64,000 bases of DNA from NCBI GenBank assembly GCA_902388495.1, contig CABMPP010000014.1, positions 24,962 through 88,961 of the forward strand. Reading direction: 5' to 3'. A program made the position numbers and the translations under genes. Origin of the DNA: an uncultured Bacteroides sp. (GTDB taxonomy: Bacteria; Bacteroidota; Bacteroidia; Bacteroidales; Bacteroidaceae). Below are positions 35,787 through 45,176 of this stretch, piece by piece. Numbering within the stretch: the stretch's first letter is position 1; every line of letters begins with the position of its first letter. The notes beneath the pieces were generated by a model. It ran no database searches and was not told where the DNA came from. It worked only from the letters and a program-made list of their open reading frames with translations.

Positions 35787-37094
35787 TTACTTATTGTCTC
35801 GTAAGTCTTTTACTCTGACGGCTTTTCCTTCGCTCTGAGGTAACGAGCCTTTCTTTACCAACTGTAACTTAGGAGTTACCAGAATCTCGTCTTTCAGCTG
35901 GCGTGTTATCGCCTTACGAATCTTCTCCAGTTCAATGTAGTTATCTGTAGAGAGATCGCTAAGTTCTACCTCTACAATCATTTCATCCTGGTTGTTGACA
36001 GTCTCGAGGGTAATGAGGTAATTGCTGCCCAGTTGCGGGAATTGCACCAATACCTTTTCCACTTGCATGGGGAAGATATTTACTCCCTTGATGATAAACA
36101 TGTCATCACTGCGTCCCTTGATTCGGTCTATGCGGAGGTGAGTACGTCCACAAGGACACTGCCCTGGTAGAATGCGGGTGAGGTCGCGTGTACGGTAGCG
36201 TATTAGCGGCATCATCTCGCGATCGAGTGTGGTCAATACAAGTTCGCCGATTTCACCTTCGGGAACGGGTTCACCGGTTTCAGGATCAATGATTTCAACG
36301 AGATAGCAGTCTTCCCAAAAGTGCATGCCGTTTTGCTCTGTACATTCAAATGCTACGCCGGGACCATTCATCTCGGTCATACCAAAGCTGTTGTAAGCCT
36401 TGACGCCAAGCATACGTTCAATCTTCTTGCGTTGTTCGTCGGTATGGGGCTCAGCGCCAATGAGAAGGGTTTTCAGACTGGTACTGGTTGGATCGATGCC
36501 TTCTTCCTGGAATACTTCGGCTAAGCGGATGGCATAGCTGGGTATGGCATGAAGGGCGGTTGTCTTGAAATCCGTAATGAACTTAATCTGGCGCTTACTG
36601 TTGCCGGCTGCTGCCGGAACAGTCAATGCTCCGAGACGTTCGGCACCGTATTGAAAACCTAATCCTCCGGTAAACATACCATAGCCGGAACTGTTCTGAA
36701 ATACATCCGTCTTGCGCAGGCCTACTGTATAGAGACAGCGGGCTACCAGATTTGCCCAGGAATCGAGATCGTGTTGGGAATGCACAATGACGGTTGGTGC
36801 TCCCGTTGTGCCACTGGAAGAGTGGATACGTACACCATCTTCACGCATATTGCCTGCTACCAGTCCGAAAGGGTAATTGGCACGCATGTCGGCTTTGGTG
36901 GTAAACGGTATTTTGCGTATATCTTCTACAGACCGTATCTCGTCGGCTGTGATTCCGTGTTCTTGGAATACCTTTTTGTAATAAGGTGAATTAGTTGCTA
37001 TGCCGACCGTCTTTTTTAGCCGTTGAAGCTGCAACTCGCGCAGCTTCTCCCGGGGCATGGTTTCGATTTCTTCTTCCCAGTATTTGTCGTTCAT
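35787..37094 (-). CDS. paaK: Phenylacetate-CoA ligase
   Basis: 435 residues. It makes phenylacetyl-CoA (or another aryl-acetyl-CoA) from the acid, CoA and ATP. AMP-binding motifs: HSSSGTTGAPTVIVHSQHD near 91-109, YNSFGMTEMNGPGVAFEC near 235-252, YRTRDLT near 300, and the C-terminal domain with GRSDDMFIIKGVNIFP near 329-344. Last gene of the operon with iorA and iorB, which together take aromatic 2-oxo acids to aryl-acetyl compounds. The gap to iorB is 20 bp. Confidence 0.94.
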   Translation of the reverse strand: MNDKYWEEEIETMPREKLRELQLQRLKKTVGIATNSPYYKKVFQEHGITADEIRSVEDIRKIPFTTKADMRANYPFGLVAGNMREDGVRIHSSSGTTGAPTVIVHSQHDLDSWANLVARCLYTVGLRKTDVFQNSSGYGMFTGGLGFQYGAERLGALTVPAAAGNSKRQIKFITDFKTTALHAIPSYAIRLAEVFQEEGIDPTSTSLKTLLIGAEPHTDEQRKKIERMLGVKAYNSFGMTEMNGPGVAFECTEQNGMHFWEDCYLVEIIDPETGEPVPEGEIGELVLTTLDREMMPLIRYRTRDLTRILPGQCPCGRTHLRIDRIKGRSDDMFIIKGVNIFPMQVEKVLVQFPQLGSNYLITLETVNNQDEMIVEVELSDLSTDNYIELEKIRKAITRQLKDEILVTPKLQLVKKGSLPQSEGKAVRVKDLRDNK

Positions 37095-37114
37095 GGTATT
37101 AAAAAGATTAATTA

Positions 37115-37696
37115 TTACATCAATTTTTCTGCGATATCTTTGCCGGCAGCAAGTGCTTTGAGGTTCATTTCTACAATATCATCTCCTTTGCGCTGGAAGA
37201 TTTCGCGAATGCTATCTTGTATCTTCACATAGTCGATGCCGAGGAAAGGGATAGTTGCACCCAGCAGTACGATATTGGCTACACGGGTGGAACCTACTTC
37301 CTTGGCCACTTCGTTGACATTCAGCATGATTTTGTGCGGCAGCTTGTTGATTTCGGCTTTTATGTCCTCTTCAGCCGGATAATTCGGAATATTGATGAAG
37401 GGAGCTTCGTTAGTCACCAGCCAGCCTTCGGGGCTCAGATAGGGGAGGTAACGGAGGGCTTCCATTGGCTCTAATGAAATGATGAGATCGCATTTGCCTG
37501 TAGGGATAAGGTCGGACGAAATGGGTTGGTCACTGATGCGCAGGTTGGATTGTACGTCACCACCTCGTTGGCTCATACCGTGCACTTCTGCCTGTTTCAT
37601 GTATAATCCGTCCTTGAGGGCTGCTTTACCGATTACGGTGGCGATAGAGAGGATACCTTGTCCTCCCACACCGGAGAGTATGATGTCTTTTTTCAT
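37115..37696 (-). CDS. iorB: Indolepyruvate ferredoxin oxidoreductase, beta subunit
   Basis: 193 residues. Gamma-type domain of 2-oxoacid:ferredoxin oxidoreductases: DIILSGVGGQGILSIATVIG near 3-22, EVHGMSQRGGDVQSNLRIS near 38-56. With IorA it oxidatively decarboxylates aryl pyruvates (from Trp, Phe, Tyr) to aryl-acetyl-CoA and reduces ferredoxin. It starts 4 bp after the iorA stop, indicating tight coupling. Confidence 0.94.
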   Translation of the reverse strand: MKKDIILSGVGGQGILSIATVIGKAALKDGLYMKQAEVHGMSQRGGDVQSNLRISDQPISSDLIPTGKCDLIISLEPMEALRYLPYLSPEGWLVTNEAPFINIPNYPAEEDIKAEINKLPHKIMLNVNEVAKEVGSTRVANIVLLGATIPFLGIDYVKIQDSIREIFQRKGDDIVEMNLKALAAGKDIAEKLM

Positions 37697-37700
37697 GGTT

Positions 37701-39293
37701 TTACTTGTTTCGTTTTTTACGTGCTAATGTTTGGATACATTCTCTGCGGGGGATGATGACGGATACACCGCGATATTCGATTTCTTCGCGTATCACCTGC
37801 TTCATCTCTTCATAATTCTTCTTTAAAGGAATTACGACACGGATATGTTCCGGAGCTACTCCGATACCTGCGCAGATAGCTTCCAAACGTCCGGTTCCGG
37901 CAGAATCTTGTCCTCCGGTCATGGCGGTGGTTTCATTATCTGAAATGACGATGGTTACGTTGGCATTTTCGTTGACGCAGTCCAGTAGTCCGGTCATGCC
38001 CGAATGGGTAAATGTAGAGTCGCCGATTACAGACACTGCCGGGTGTACACCTGCATCCGAAGCTCCTTTGGCCATTGTGATGGATGCTCCCATATCTACA
38101 CAAGAGTTGATGGCATTGAACGGGGCATTGGCTCCCAATGTGTAGCAACCGATGTCGCTGAATACTTTATAAGCAGGATATTCTTCTTTCAATACTTGCG
38201 TAAGTACCGTGTACATATCACGATGGCCGCAACCTTCGCACAATGCAGGCGGGCGCATCTCTACGAGAGAAGGTACGCTGAATTCGGCCTTGTTTTCTTT
38301 GCCTACGGCGCGGGCAACGCTGTCCGGGTTCAACTCACCGTCTTGCGAGAGTGTACCGTCCAGGCGACCTTTTACTTTTATTCCGATGCCAAGATATCCT
38401 TTCAGTTGTTTTTCAACGAAGGGTTGTCCGTCTTCCAGTACCAGAATTTCGTCGCATGCTTCTATCAGTTGCATCAATTGCTTCTTGGGAAGTGGATATT
38501 GGCCGATTTTCAATACCGGATATTCACAACCGTCAGGATAGTTCTCCATCAAATAGTTGTAGCCAATGCCACAAGCTACGATACCCAACTTCTTATTCGG
38601 TCCGTCAATATATTTGTTGTATGGAGAGTTTTCGGAGGCTTTGATGAATTCATCTTGGCGTTGCAGCAAAACTTTGTAGCGCTTGCGTGCATTTCCAGGC
38701 AATAAGATGAACTGACGCGGATCGTCACTGAATGAAACGCCGTTTTGTGGTTGCTGTTCTTTGCTTTCTACGCCAGAACGGGAGTGGGCCAGGCGTGTAA
38801 CCATGCGCATCAACAAGGGTTCACCTGTCTGCTCGGAGAAGGCAAAACCATTATATACCATATCGTAGGCTTCCTGCTGGTTGCTCGGTTCGTACATCGG
38901 AATCAATGAAAAATCGCCGTAGAAACGACTGTCCTGCTCGTTCTGTGAGGAGTGCATACTTGGATCGTCGGCTGCAATGACAATCAGACCGCCTTTTACA
39001 CCGGTAATGGCAGAGTTGATAAAACAGTCGGCAGCCACATTCATGCCCACATGCTTCATGCACACTAACGCACGTTTACCTGCAAACGACATGCCTAAGG
39101 CTGCTTCCATAGCAGTTTTTTCGTTGGAGCACCAGCGATTGTGGATGTTTCGTTCGGCAGTAATCGGTGCCATCTGAATATATTCTGTTATTTCCGTAGA
39201 AGGAGTACCGGGATAGGCATACACGCCTGAAAGGCCGGCATCTAATGCAGCTTGTGCAATGGCTTCATCGCCAAGTAAGAGTTGCTTGCTCAT
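37701..39293 (-). CDS. iorA: Indolepyruvate ferredoxin oxidoreductase, alpha subunit
   Basis: 530 residues from ATG 39291-39293 (MSKQLLLGDEAIAQ); another ATG at 39315-39317 adds 8 residues. Pyrimidine-binding domain at the N-terminus (VYAYPGTPSTEITEYIQ), TPP-binding domain from about 350 (ALCEGCGHRDMYTVL, GDSTFTHSG). The archaeal enzyme carries a C-terminal ferredoxin domain with two 4Fe-4S motifs; this protein ends in RRECIQTLARKKRNK with no CxxCxxC cluster. Electron transfer must use another ferredoxin-type partner. First gene of the minus-strand operon. Confidence 0.93.
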   Translation of the reverse strand: MSKQLLLGDEAIAQAALDAGLSGVYAYPGTPSTEITEYIQMAPITAERNIHNRWCSNEKTAMEAALGMSFAGKRALVCMKHVGMNVAADCFINSAITGVKGGLIVIAADDPSMHSSQNEQDSRFYGDFSLIPMYEPSNQQEAYDMVYNGFAFSEQTGEPLLMRMVTRLAHSRSGVESKEQQPQNGVSFSDDPRQFILLPGNARKRYKVLLQRQDEFIKASENSPYNKYIDGPNKKLGIVACGIGYNYLMENYPDGCEYPVLKIGQYPLPKKQLMQLIEACDEILVLEDGQPFVEKQLKGYLGIGIKVKGRLDGTLSQDGELNPDSVARAVGKENKAEFSVPSLVEMRPPALCEGCGHRDMYTVLTQVLKEEYPAYKVFSDIGCYTLGANAPFNAINSCVDMGASITMAKGASDAGVHPAVSVIGDSTFTHSGMTGLLDCVNENANVTIVISDNETTAMTGGQDSAGTGRLEAICAGIGVAPEHIRVVIPLKKNYEEMKQVIREEIEYRGVSVIIPRRECIQTLARKKRNK

Positions 39294-39369
39294 ATTTGAT
39301 TGTTTAATGTTAGTCATGGTTTTAATATTTGACGCAAATATAGGATTTTGCTTTTATTTTATCATCAGA

Positions 39370-40407
39370 TTACTTGAAAATCTTTCTTTCGTTTAATGCA
39401 TTCCAGTATTTTCTTGCATTTCTCATGTGTTCGGCATAGTTGGATGCAAAGTTGTGGGTGCCCGAGAAGTCTTCTTTGGCGCACATGTAAATATAATTAT
39501 GCTTTGTATAATTCAGCACAGCATCCAGTCCGATGGGAGAGGGGATACGTATCGGGCCGGGAGGCAGACCGGCATTGAGATAGGTGTTATAAGGTGAATT
39601 GATACCAAGATGCGCGTTGGTGATTCTCCGTAAGCCGAAATCTTGCAGGGCAAACTTGATCGTTGGGTCGGCTTGCAAAGGCATACCGCTGTGAAGGCGG
39701 TTGATGTAGAGTCCCGCTACCATTGGCTTCTCGGGGTTGTTGTTGGTTTCTTCCTCGACGATGGAAGCCAGGGTACATACTTCAGCGGGCGTCAGACCGA
39801 TTGCAGTGGCTTTGTCCAATCGTTCTTGATTCCAAAACCTCTGGTGTTCCTTCTGCATTCGCTCGAAAAGATCTTTTACACTCATATCCCAGTAAACCTG
39901 GTAAGTCTCGGGGATAAAAAGGCAAGGCATGGTTGCCTGGTTGTATCCCAATTTTTGCTGAAAGGCGGAGTCGTTCATCACTTGGGCTATTTCAGCGGAA
40001 TCAATCATCAGCTGTTTCCCTATGCTGCGTGCCAGCCTGTCCAGCGTTCGCACACTGCCGATTGTCAGATTTATCGGTTCCTGATATCCCCGGTAGAATC
40101 GGCTGAAGACATGGTAAACGCTTTCTCCCGGACGTATGGCATAGCGTCCGGTATGTATGTTTTGGGGGTATTTCCGGTATTTGGCCATCCAGCGGAATCC
40201 GGTAAAACTTTTGGGATGTCCCTGAACTTTCACCTTATTATATATAGAATCCACCGTATCGTCACGGTCGATGTAGATATACGCTGTTTTTTGTGGATGG
40301 AACTGGGGCGCAAACAGATAATAATATACCGCTCCTGCACAAGCTGCACCAATAAGAATCAATGCCGCCAATGCTCCGAGAAGCATTCTTTTCTTTTTCT
40401 TTTCCAT
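39370..40407 (-). CDS. mltG: Endolytic murein transglycosylase MltG (YceG-like)
   Basis: 345 residues. One N-terminal transmembrane segment (LLGALAALILIGAACAGAVYYYLF, residues 9-32), LysM-like region, then the YceG domain with LASIVEEETNNNPEKPMVAGL near 213-233 (catalytic Glu) and MPLQADPTIKFAL near 241-253. It cleaves new glycan strands near the inner membrane and so limits their length. Full length, no operon partner. Confidence 0.95.
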   Translation of the reverse strand: MEKKKKRMLLGALAALILIGAACAGAVYYYLFAPQFHPQKTAYIYIDRDDTVDSIYNKVKVQGHPKSFTGFRWMAKYRKYPQNIHTGRYAIRPGESVYHVFSRFYRGYQEPINLTIGSVRTLDRLARSIGKQLMIDSAEIAQVMNDSAFQQKLGYNQATMPCLFIPETYQVYWDMSVKDLFERMQKEHQRFWNQERLDKATAIGLTPAEVCTLASIVEEETNNNPEKPMVAGLYINRLHSGMPLQADPTIKFALQDFGLRRITNAHLGINSPYNTYLNAGLPPGPIRIPSPIGLDAVLNYTKHNYIYMCAKEDFSGTHNFASNYAEHMRNARKYWNALNERKIFK

Positions 40408-40461
40408 TTCGTCTTTGCTGTATTTAGTCGGGCAAAGTTAGCAAGAATTTGGATAATCCGT

Positions 40462-40540
40462 ATCATCATTGCAATGTTCTCTGAAATCATTGCTGCAATA
40501 AGTTCTGAAATCATTGCTGCAATGTTTTCTGAAATCATTC
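40462..40540. repeat. Second array of the 24-bp palindromic repeat
   Basis: Two exact 24-bp units (40491-40514, 40515-40538) and a 21-bp partial unit (40470-40490) share TTCTGAAATCATTGCTGCAAT with the array at 7173-7244. It lies just upstream of mltG. Confidence 0.85.
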
Positions 40541-40573
40541 ATTAGGGGGCTTTTGGTCTGTTTGGGGAAGAAA

Positions 40574-40608
40574 AAAGGCTGATATTCAGTAAATGAATAT
40601 CAGCCTTT
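40574..40608 (-). terminator. Terminator of tRNA-Thr
   Basis: AAAGGCTGATATTCA / TGAATATCAGCCTTT perfect 15-bp stem, 5-nt loop, T-run on the minus strand. Confidence 0.92.
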
Positions 40609-40614
40609 AAAGTG

Positions 40615-40687
<73 letters not shown>

Positions 40688-40891
40688 AGTAAGCTTTTGT
40701 TTACGGGGTGCAAAGGTACATCTTTATTTGAAAATGCAAAAAGAATCGCCAGATTTTTTAGAAATATTTCGGTCGGGTACTTGCTCCCATGATTCGACTT
40801 GATATTTTTTCCTTGAAATAACTTGGATAATAAAGTGAAAAGAACCATCTTTGTAGTTCAACATTGCAGAATATTAAGTCTGATACTGGTT

Positions 40892-42595
40892 ATGAATTTT
40901 AAAATATATTATAAATATCTTTCTTCTCGTATTGCATCCAAATGGACTGTCTTGTTAGTGGATGTGATTATTGTGATAATTTCCATGCTTATTGCGTGTA
41001 TCCTGCAGTTTGGACTGTCATCCATATCGTATAAAGCATCTTTATATATTTGGATGATTACTCTTGCCGTAGCATGCAATGTCTTTTTCTTTCATTTGCT
41101 TCATACTTATGTGGGAGTGATCCGCTTTTCTTCCTTTGTCGATATTTATCGTGTCTTCTTGAGCCTAACGTTGAGTTATGGAGTGTTGGCATTGGCTAAT
41201 TTTAGCTGGTCTCTTTTTGGCTTGGGAGAAACTTTGCCTAACGGCATTCTGTTTGTGGCGTATATTCTCACATTTTCCTCCATGGCGTGCCTGCGCATAG
41301 CAGTGAAGATGCTTTATGAAGCTATAGCCTTCGATGCCCGTCATTGTGTGAATGTTTTTATTTACGGATTTCATGGGACGGGTGTAAATGTTGCGAAATC
41401 CTTGCGGGTCACTCGCAGCAATCATTATCGTCTGCGCGGTTTTATTTCTGACGAACCTGATATGGTGGGCAAACATACTATGGGGTGCCGGGTGTATGCT
41501 AATGATGATCGGTTGTTTGAGTGCATGAAGAAGAAGAATGTGCAAGCGGTCATTATTTCTCCAAGTAAAGTTGCGGATTTGGAAAAGTCGGGCATGTTGG
41601 AAAAGCTGCTTTCTCATGATATCCATGTGATAACACTTCCTCCATTGAGTGATTGTATGGACGACGGGTTGTTAAAGGATATTCAGATAGAAGATTGGCT
41701 TCGGAGAGATCCGGTGAAGCTTGACATGCGGAAGATTACTGCTCATGTGGAAGGACGTAGGGTTATGATAACGGGGGCTGCCGGAGCTGTAGGGCGGGGA
41801 ATTGTCCGTCAACTGGCTGCTTTGAACCCTTATCAGTTGATCTTGGTCGATCAGGCTGAGTCTCCTTTGTATGATGTGCAGTTGGAACTTTCTGATCATT
41901 GGAAGAATTTAGATGTTCGCGTGCTGGTTGCCGATGTTGCCAACAGCACTCGTATGGAGGCTATTTTTAAAGAAACCCAACCTCAACTTGTATTCCATGC
42001 GGCTGCTTATAAGCATGCACAATTAATGGAAGATTATGCATCGGAAGCTATTCAGGCTAATCTGTTAGGAACTGTAAACGTAACTAATCTGGCTGTAAAA
42101 TATAAGGTATGCCGTATGGTGCTGATATCCACGGATAAAGCCGTATGTCTTGATAATGCTATGGGGTACAGTAAACGTCTGGCGGAAATATATGTACAGT
42201 CTTATGGGCAGTACCTGCGTGATAGGGGTGAAGAAAGTACAAGCTTGCTTGTCGTTCGTTTTGGAGATGTATATCCGGAGAAAGCCCGTAGTTTGATGAC
42301 TTTACCCGAAGCTTGTATGCTTGTTTTAGAAGCAGGGGTAATGGGGGATACTGGAGAAGTATATATATTTGAAGGAGAAAGCGGTACTCCTTTGGAACCG
42401 ACGTTTCATGAAAAGATAATGCGTGAAGTTTCGTCTGTATATGATTATGAACGGATACAAAATATGACTTCGCGGTTGATTGCACATAGTTATACTGAAA
42501 AAACGGCGACTTTGATCGATGAAATGAAAAAAAAGATACCAGATTTGATGAATTTTTCTGCTGTAACCGGGCTTGTCGAAGAGAAAACTTTTTAA
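40892..42595 (+). CDS. CapD/WbpM-like polysaccharide NDP-sugar dehydratase/epimerase
   Basis: 567 residues from ATG 40892 (the frame is open to a TTG at 40823). Four transmembrane helices (about 20-135), a CoA-binding-like nucleotide domain (about 140-265), then the SDR domain with GAAGAVGRGIVRQL near 294-307, the STDKAV motif near 415, and MGYSKRLAE with the family Met-x-x-x-Lys in place of Tyr-x-x-x-Lys. The family makes UDP-4-keto-6-deoxy sugars for capsule and O-antigen synthesis. It lies upstream of wza and wzz; no glycosyltransferases follow in the window. Confidence 0.85.
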   Translation: MNFKIYYKYLSSRIASKWTVLLVDVIIVIISMLIACILQFGLSSISYKASLYIWMITLAVACNVFFFHLLHTYVGVIRFSSFVDIYRVFLSLTLSYGVLALANFSWSLFGLGETLPNGILFVAYILTFSSMACLRIAVKMLYEAIAFDARHCVNVFIYGFHGTGVNVAKSLRVTRSNHYRLRGFISDEPDMVGKHTMGCRVYANDDRLFECMKKKNVQAVIISPSKVADLEKSGMLEKLLSHDIHVITLPPLSDCMDDGLLKDIQIEDWLRRDPVKLDMRKITAHVEGRRVMITGAAGAVGRGIVRQLAALNPYQLILVDQAESPLYDVQLELSDHWKNLDVRVLVADVANSTRMEAIFKETQPQLVFHAAAYKHAQLMEDYASEAIQANLLGTVNVTNLAVKYKVCRMVLISTDKAVCLDNAMGYSKRLAEIYVQSYGQYLRDRGEESTSLLVVRFGDVYPEKARSLMTLPEACMLVLEAGVMGDTGEVYIFEGESGTPLEPTFHEKIMREVSSVYDYERIQNMTSRLIAHSYTEKTATLIDEMKKKIPDLMNFSAVTGLVEEKTF

Positions 42596-42628
42596 TGCTT
42601 TTTCTGAAACTTAGCAGTGGAATAAATG

Positions 42629-42657
42629 TATATTATAAAAATAATATATTACCTTTG
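42629..42657 (+). promoter_or_regulatory. Promoter of the wza operon with a palindrome next to the -7 box
   Basis: TATATTAT-AAAA-ATAATATA (42629-42648), perfect 8-bp arms, abuts TACCTTTG (42650-42657). The ATG of wza is 52 bp downstream. The palindrome sits between the -33 and -7 positions, where a repressor would block polymerase. Confidence 0.55.
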
Positions 42658-42708
42658 CGCCCGATTTATATTTATTACAAGAACTCTAAAGATTAATCGG
42701 AATATCTT

Positions 42709-45168
42709 ATGCGTAGATTAATAACATTATTCTTCTTGATATTTACTTTGTCAGGAGTGGCTTTGGCTCAACAAATGTCAGATGATCAAGTCATTCAGTA
42801 TGTAAAGAGCGCTCAGCAGATGGGCAAAAACCAAAAACAGATTACAGCTGAATTGATGCGTCGCGGAGTAACCAAGGAGCAGGTTGAGAGAATACAAAAA
42901 AAGTATGAAGGCTCCAAATCGGGGAATCAGCAGGATAATACTCAAAATGGGGCACGCTCCCGTCAGCGTGGTCCGCAGATGGACGGTAGCAGAGGTATAC
43001 GTGCCACTACCGAATTAAGCGGTAGTGAGCAGGCTGTTATGCCTTTTGATTCCTTGCAAATAAATAATCAGCCCTTACCTAAAGAGGTGATAAATCCGAC
43101 TCAACAAATCTTTGGTCATAACATTTTTACCAATGAGAATCTGACTTTTGAACCTAATGTCAATGTTGCAACTCCCGAGAATTATCGTTTAGGTCCTGGA
43201 GATGAAGTTATCATCGATGTTTGGGGAGCTTCCGAAACAACGATCCGGCAGAAAATCTCACCGGAAGGGAGTATTCTTGTTAATAACTTAGGACCGGTTT
43301 ACTTGAACGGTAAAACTGTGAAAGAAGCAAATAACTATCTGAAAACAGAGTTTTCCAGAATCTATTCGGGTGTAACCGGAGATGCTCCTTCTACCCAGGT
43401 GAAATTAACGCTGGGAGAAATTCGTTCCATTCAGGTAAATGTTATGGGTGAGGTTTTGGTTCCCGGAACATATACCCTTTCATCTTTTGCTTCTGTATTT
43501 CATGCTCTATACAGTGCAGGCGGCATAAACAAAATTGGTAGTTTGCGTAGTATCAAGGTAGTACGTAATGGAAATGTGGTTGCCGATTTGGATGTTTATG
43601 ATTTATTGATGAAAGGCAAAATGCAAGTAGATGTGCGTCTGCAAGATGGTGATGTCATCCTTGTAGATCCATATCAGTCATTGGTGCAGATACTTGGTAA
43701 AGTTAAACGCCCGATGTTCTACGAAATGAAATCTACAGAAACGGTAGGTACATTGCTGAAGTATGCAGGTGGCTTTACGGGTGATGCTTATAAAAAAGCG
43801 ATCCGCCTCGTCCGTAAAACCGGACGTGAACACCAGATCTATAATGTGGATGAAATGGATTATTCCGTATTTCGTGTAGACGATGGTGATATGATAACAG
43901 TGGATTCTGTTTTGCAGCGTTTCGAGAATCGTGTAGAAATTCGTGGAGCTGTATACCGTGCCGGTCTGTATCAGTTGAACGGAACTGTGAATACAGTTAA
44001 ACAGTTGATAAAGCAGGCTGAGGGTGTACGTGGAGATGCATTCTTGAATCGTGCAATCATTGACCGTGAGAATGAGGATTTGACACATGAAATCATTCAA
44101 GTGGATGTGAAAGGTTTGATGAATGGAACTGTGGCTGATATTCCTTTGCAGAAAAATGATATTTTATATATCCCAAGTATTCATGATTTAAAGGAAGAAG
44201 CAACGCTTACCATTCATGGGCAGGTCGCTAAGCCTGGTACATATCTCTACTCTGATAATATGACGGTAGAAGACCTTGTGCTGCAGGCAGGTGGCTTGTT
44301 GGAAGCTGCAGCTACAGTCAAGGTTGAGGTTGCGCGTCGTGTAAAAGAGCCTAAGAGTGCAACGTTCAGTACAACAATAGGCCAGAACTTTTCTTTTGAT
44401 TTGAAGGATGGTTTGTTGGTAGGTGAAGGAAGTGGAGATTTTCATCTTGAACCATTTGATGAGGTTTATATACGTCGGAGCCCGTCTTATCATAAGCAAC
44501 AGAATGTTATAGTAGGTGGTGAAGTGCTCTTTAGTGGCAGCTATGCTTTGTCGAAAAAGAATGAACGTTTGAGTGATTTGATTGCTAAAGCTGGTGGAAT
44601 AACTCCTGATGCATATGCGAGAGGTGCCCGTTTGATACGTAAAATGACGGAAGAAGAACTTCGTCGCAAAGAGGATGCTTTGCGTATGGCACAAATGGGA
44701 GCCGGAGACTCTATCTCTATCAAACAGTTGGATTTGTCTGATACTTACTCGGTGGGTATCAGTTTGGAAAAGGCATTGCAGAATCCGGGTTCGGACTATG
44801 ATATGGTGTTGCGCGAGGGTGATGTATTATTTGTGCCGGAATATGTGAGTACTGTGAAAATTAATGGTGCCGTTATGTACCCGAATACAGTCTTGTACAA
44901 GAAAGGTGAAAGTTTACGTTATTACATTAACCAAGCTGGTGGATTTTCCAATAATGCAAAGAAACGTAAGGCTTATGTGGTTTATATGAATGGTACGGTA
45001 TCTCGTTTGAGGTCTGGAAATTCAAGTGCTATTGAGCCTGGTTGCGAGATAATTGTTCCAAGCAAGGAGCAGAAACGGAAAATGAGCACTGCTGAAATTT
45101 TGGGTATGGGTAGTACGACAGCTTCTATTGCTGCAATGATTGCGACGATGGTAAATCTCTTTAAGTAA
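42709..45168 (+). CDS. Polysaccharide export outer-membrane protein (Wza-like, SLBB repeats)
   Basis: 819 residues. Signal peptide ends near LALAQQ (residue 21). A charged Gln/Lys/Asn-rich region precedes the Poly_export domain (about 155-250, starting ENYRLGPGDEVIIDVWGASE), followed by six SLBB domains (starts near 250, 340, 410, 500, 610, 720, each with V-x-G-x-V-x-x-P-G-x-Y-type motif) and a hydrophobic segment near the C-terminus (about 795-817). It forms the outer-membrane channel for exopolysaccharide. No lipobox, unlike E. coli Wza. It is first of four closely spaced genes (8 bp to wzz). Confidence 0.92.
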   Translation: MRRLITLFFLIFTLSGVALAQQMSDDQVIQYVKSAQQMGKNQKQITAELMRRGVTKEQVERIQKKYEGSKSGNQQDNTQNGARSRQRGPQMDGSRGIRATTELSGSEQAVMPFDSLQINNQPLPKEVINPTQQIFGHNIFTNENLTFEPNVNVATPENYRLGPGDEVIIDVWGASETTIRQKISPEGSILVNNLGPVYLNGKTVKEANNYLKTEFSRIYSGVTGDAPSTQVKLTLGEIRSIQVNVMGEVLVPGTYTLSSFASVFHALYSAGGINKIGSLRSIKVVRNGNVVADLDVYDLLMKGKMQVDVRLQDGDVILVDPYQSLVQILGKVKRPMFYEMKSTETVGTLLKYAGGFTGDAYKKAIRLVRKTGREHQIYNVDEMDYSVFRVDDGDMITVDSVLQRFENRVEIRGAVYRAGLYQLNGTVNTVKQLIKQAEGVRGDAFLNRAIIDRENEDLTHEIIQVDVKGLMNGTVADIPLQKNDILYIPSIHDLKEEATLTIHGQVAKPGTYLYSDNMTVEDLVLQAGGLLEAAATVKVEVARRVKEPKSATFSTTIGQNFSFDLKDGLLVGEGSGDFHLEPFDEVYIRRSPSYHKQQNVIVGGEVLFSGSYALSKKNERLSDLIAKAGGITPDAYARGARLIRKMTEEELRRKEDALRMAQMGAGDSISIKQLDLSDTYSVGISLEKALQNPGSDYDMVLREGDVLFVPEYVSTVKINGAVMYPNTVLYKKGESLRYYINQAGGFSNNAKKRKAYVVYMNGTVSRLRSGNSSAIEPGCEIIVPSKEQKRKMSTAEILGMGSTTASIAAMIATMVNLFK

Positions 45169-45176
45169 TTGGAATT

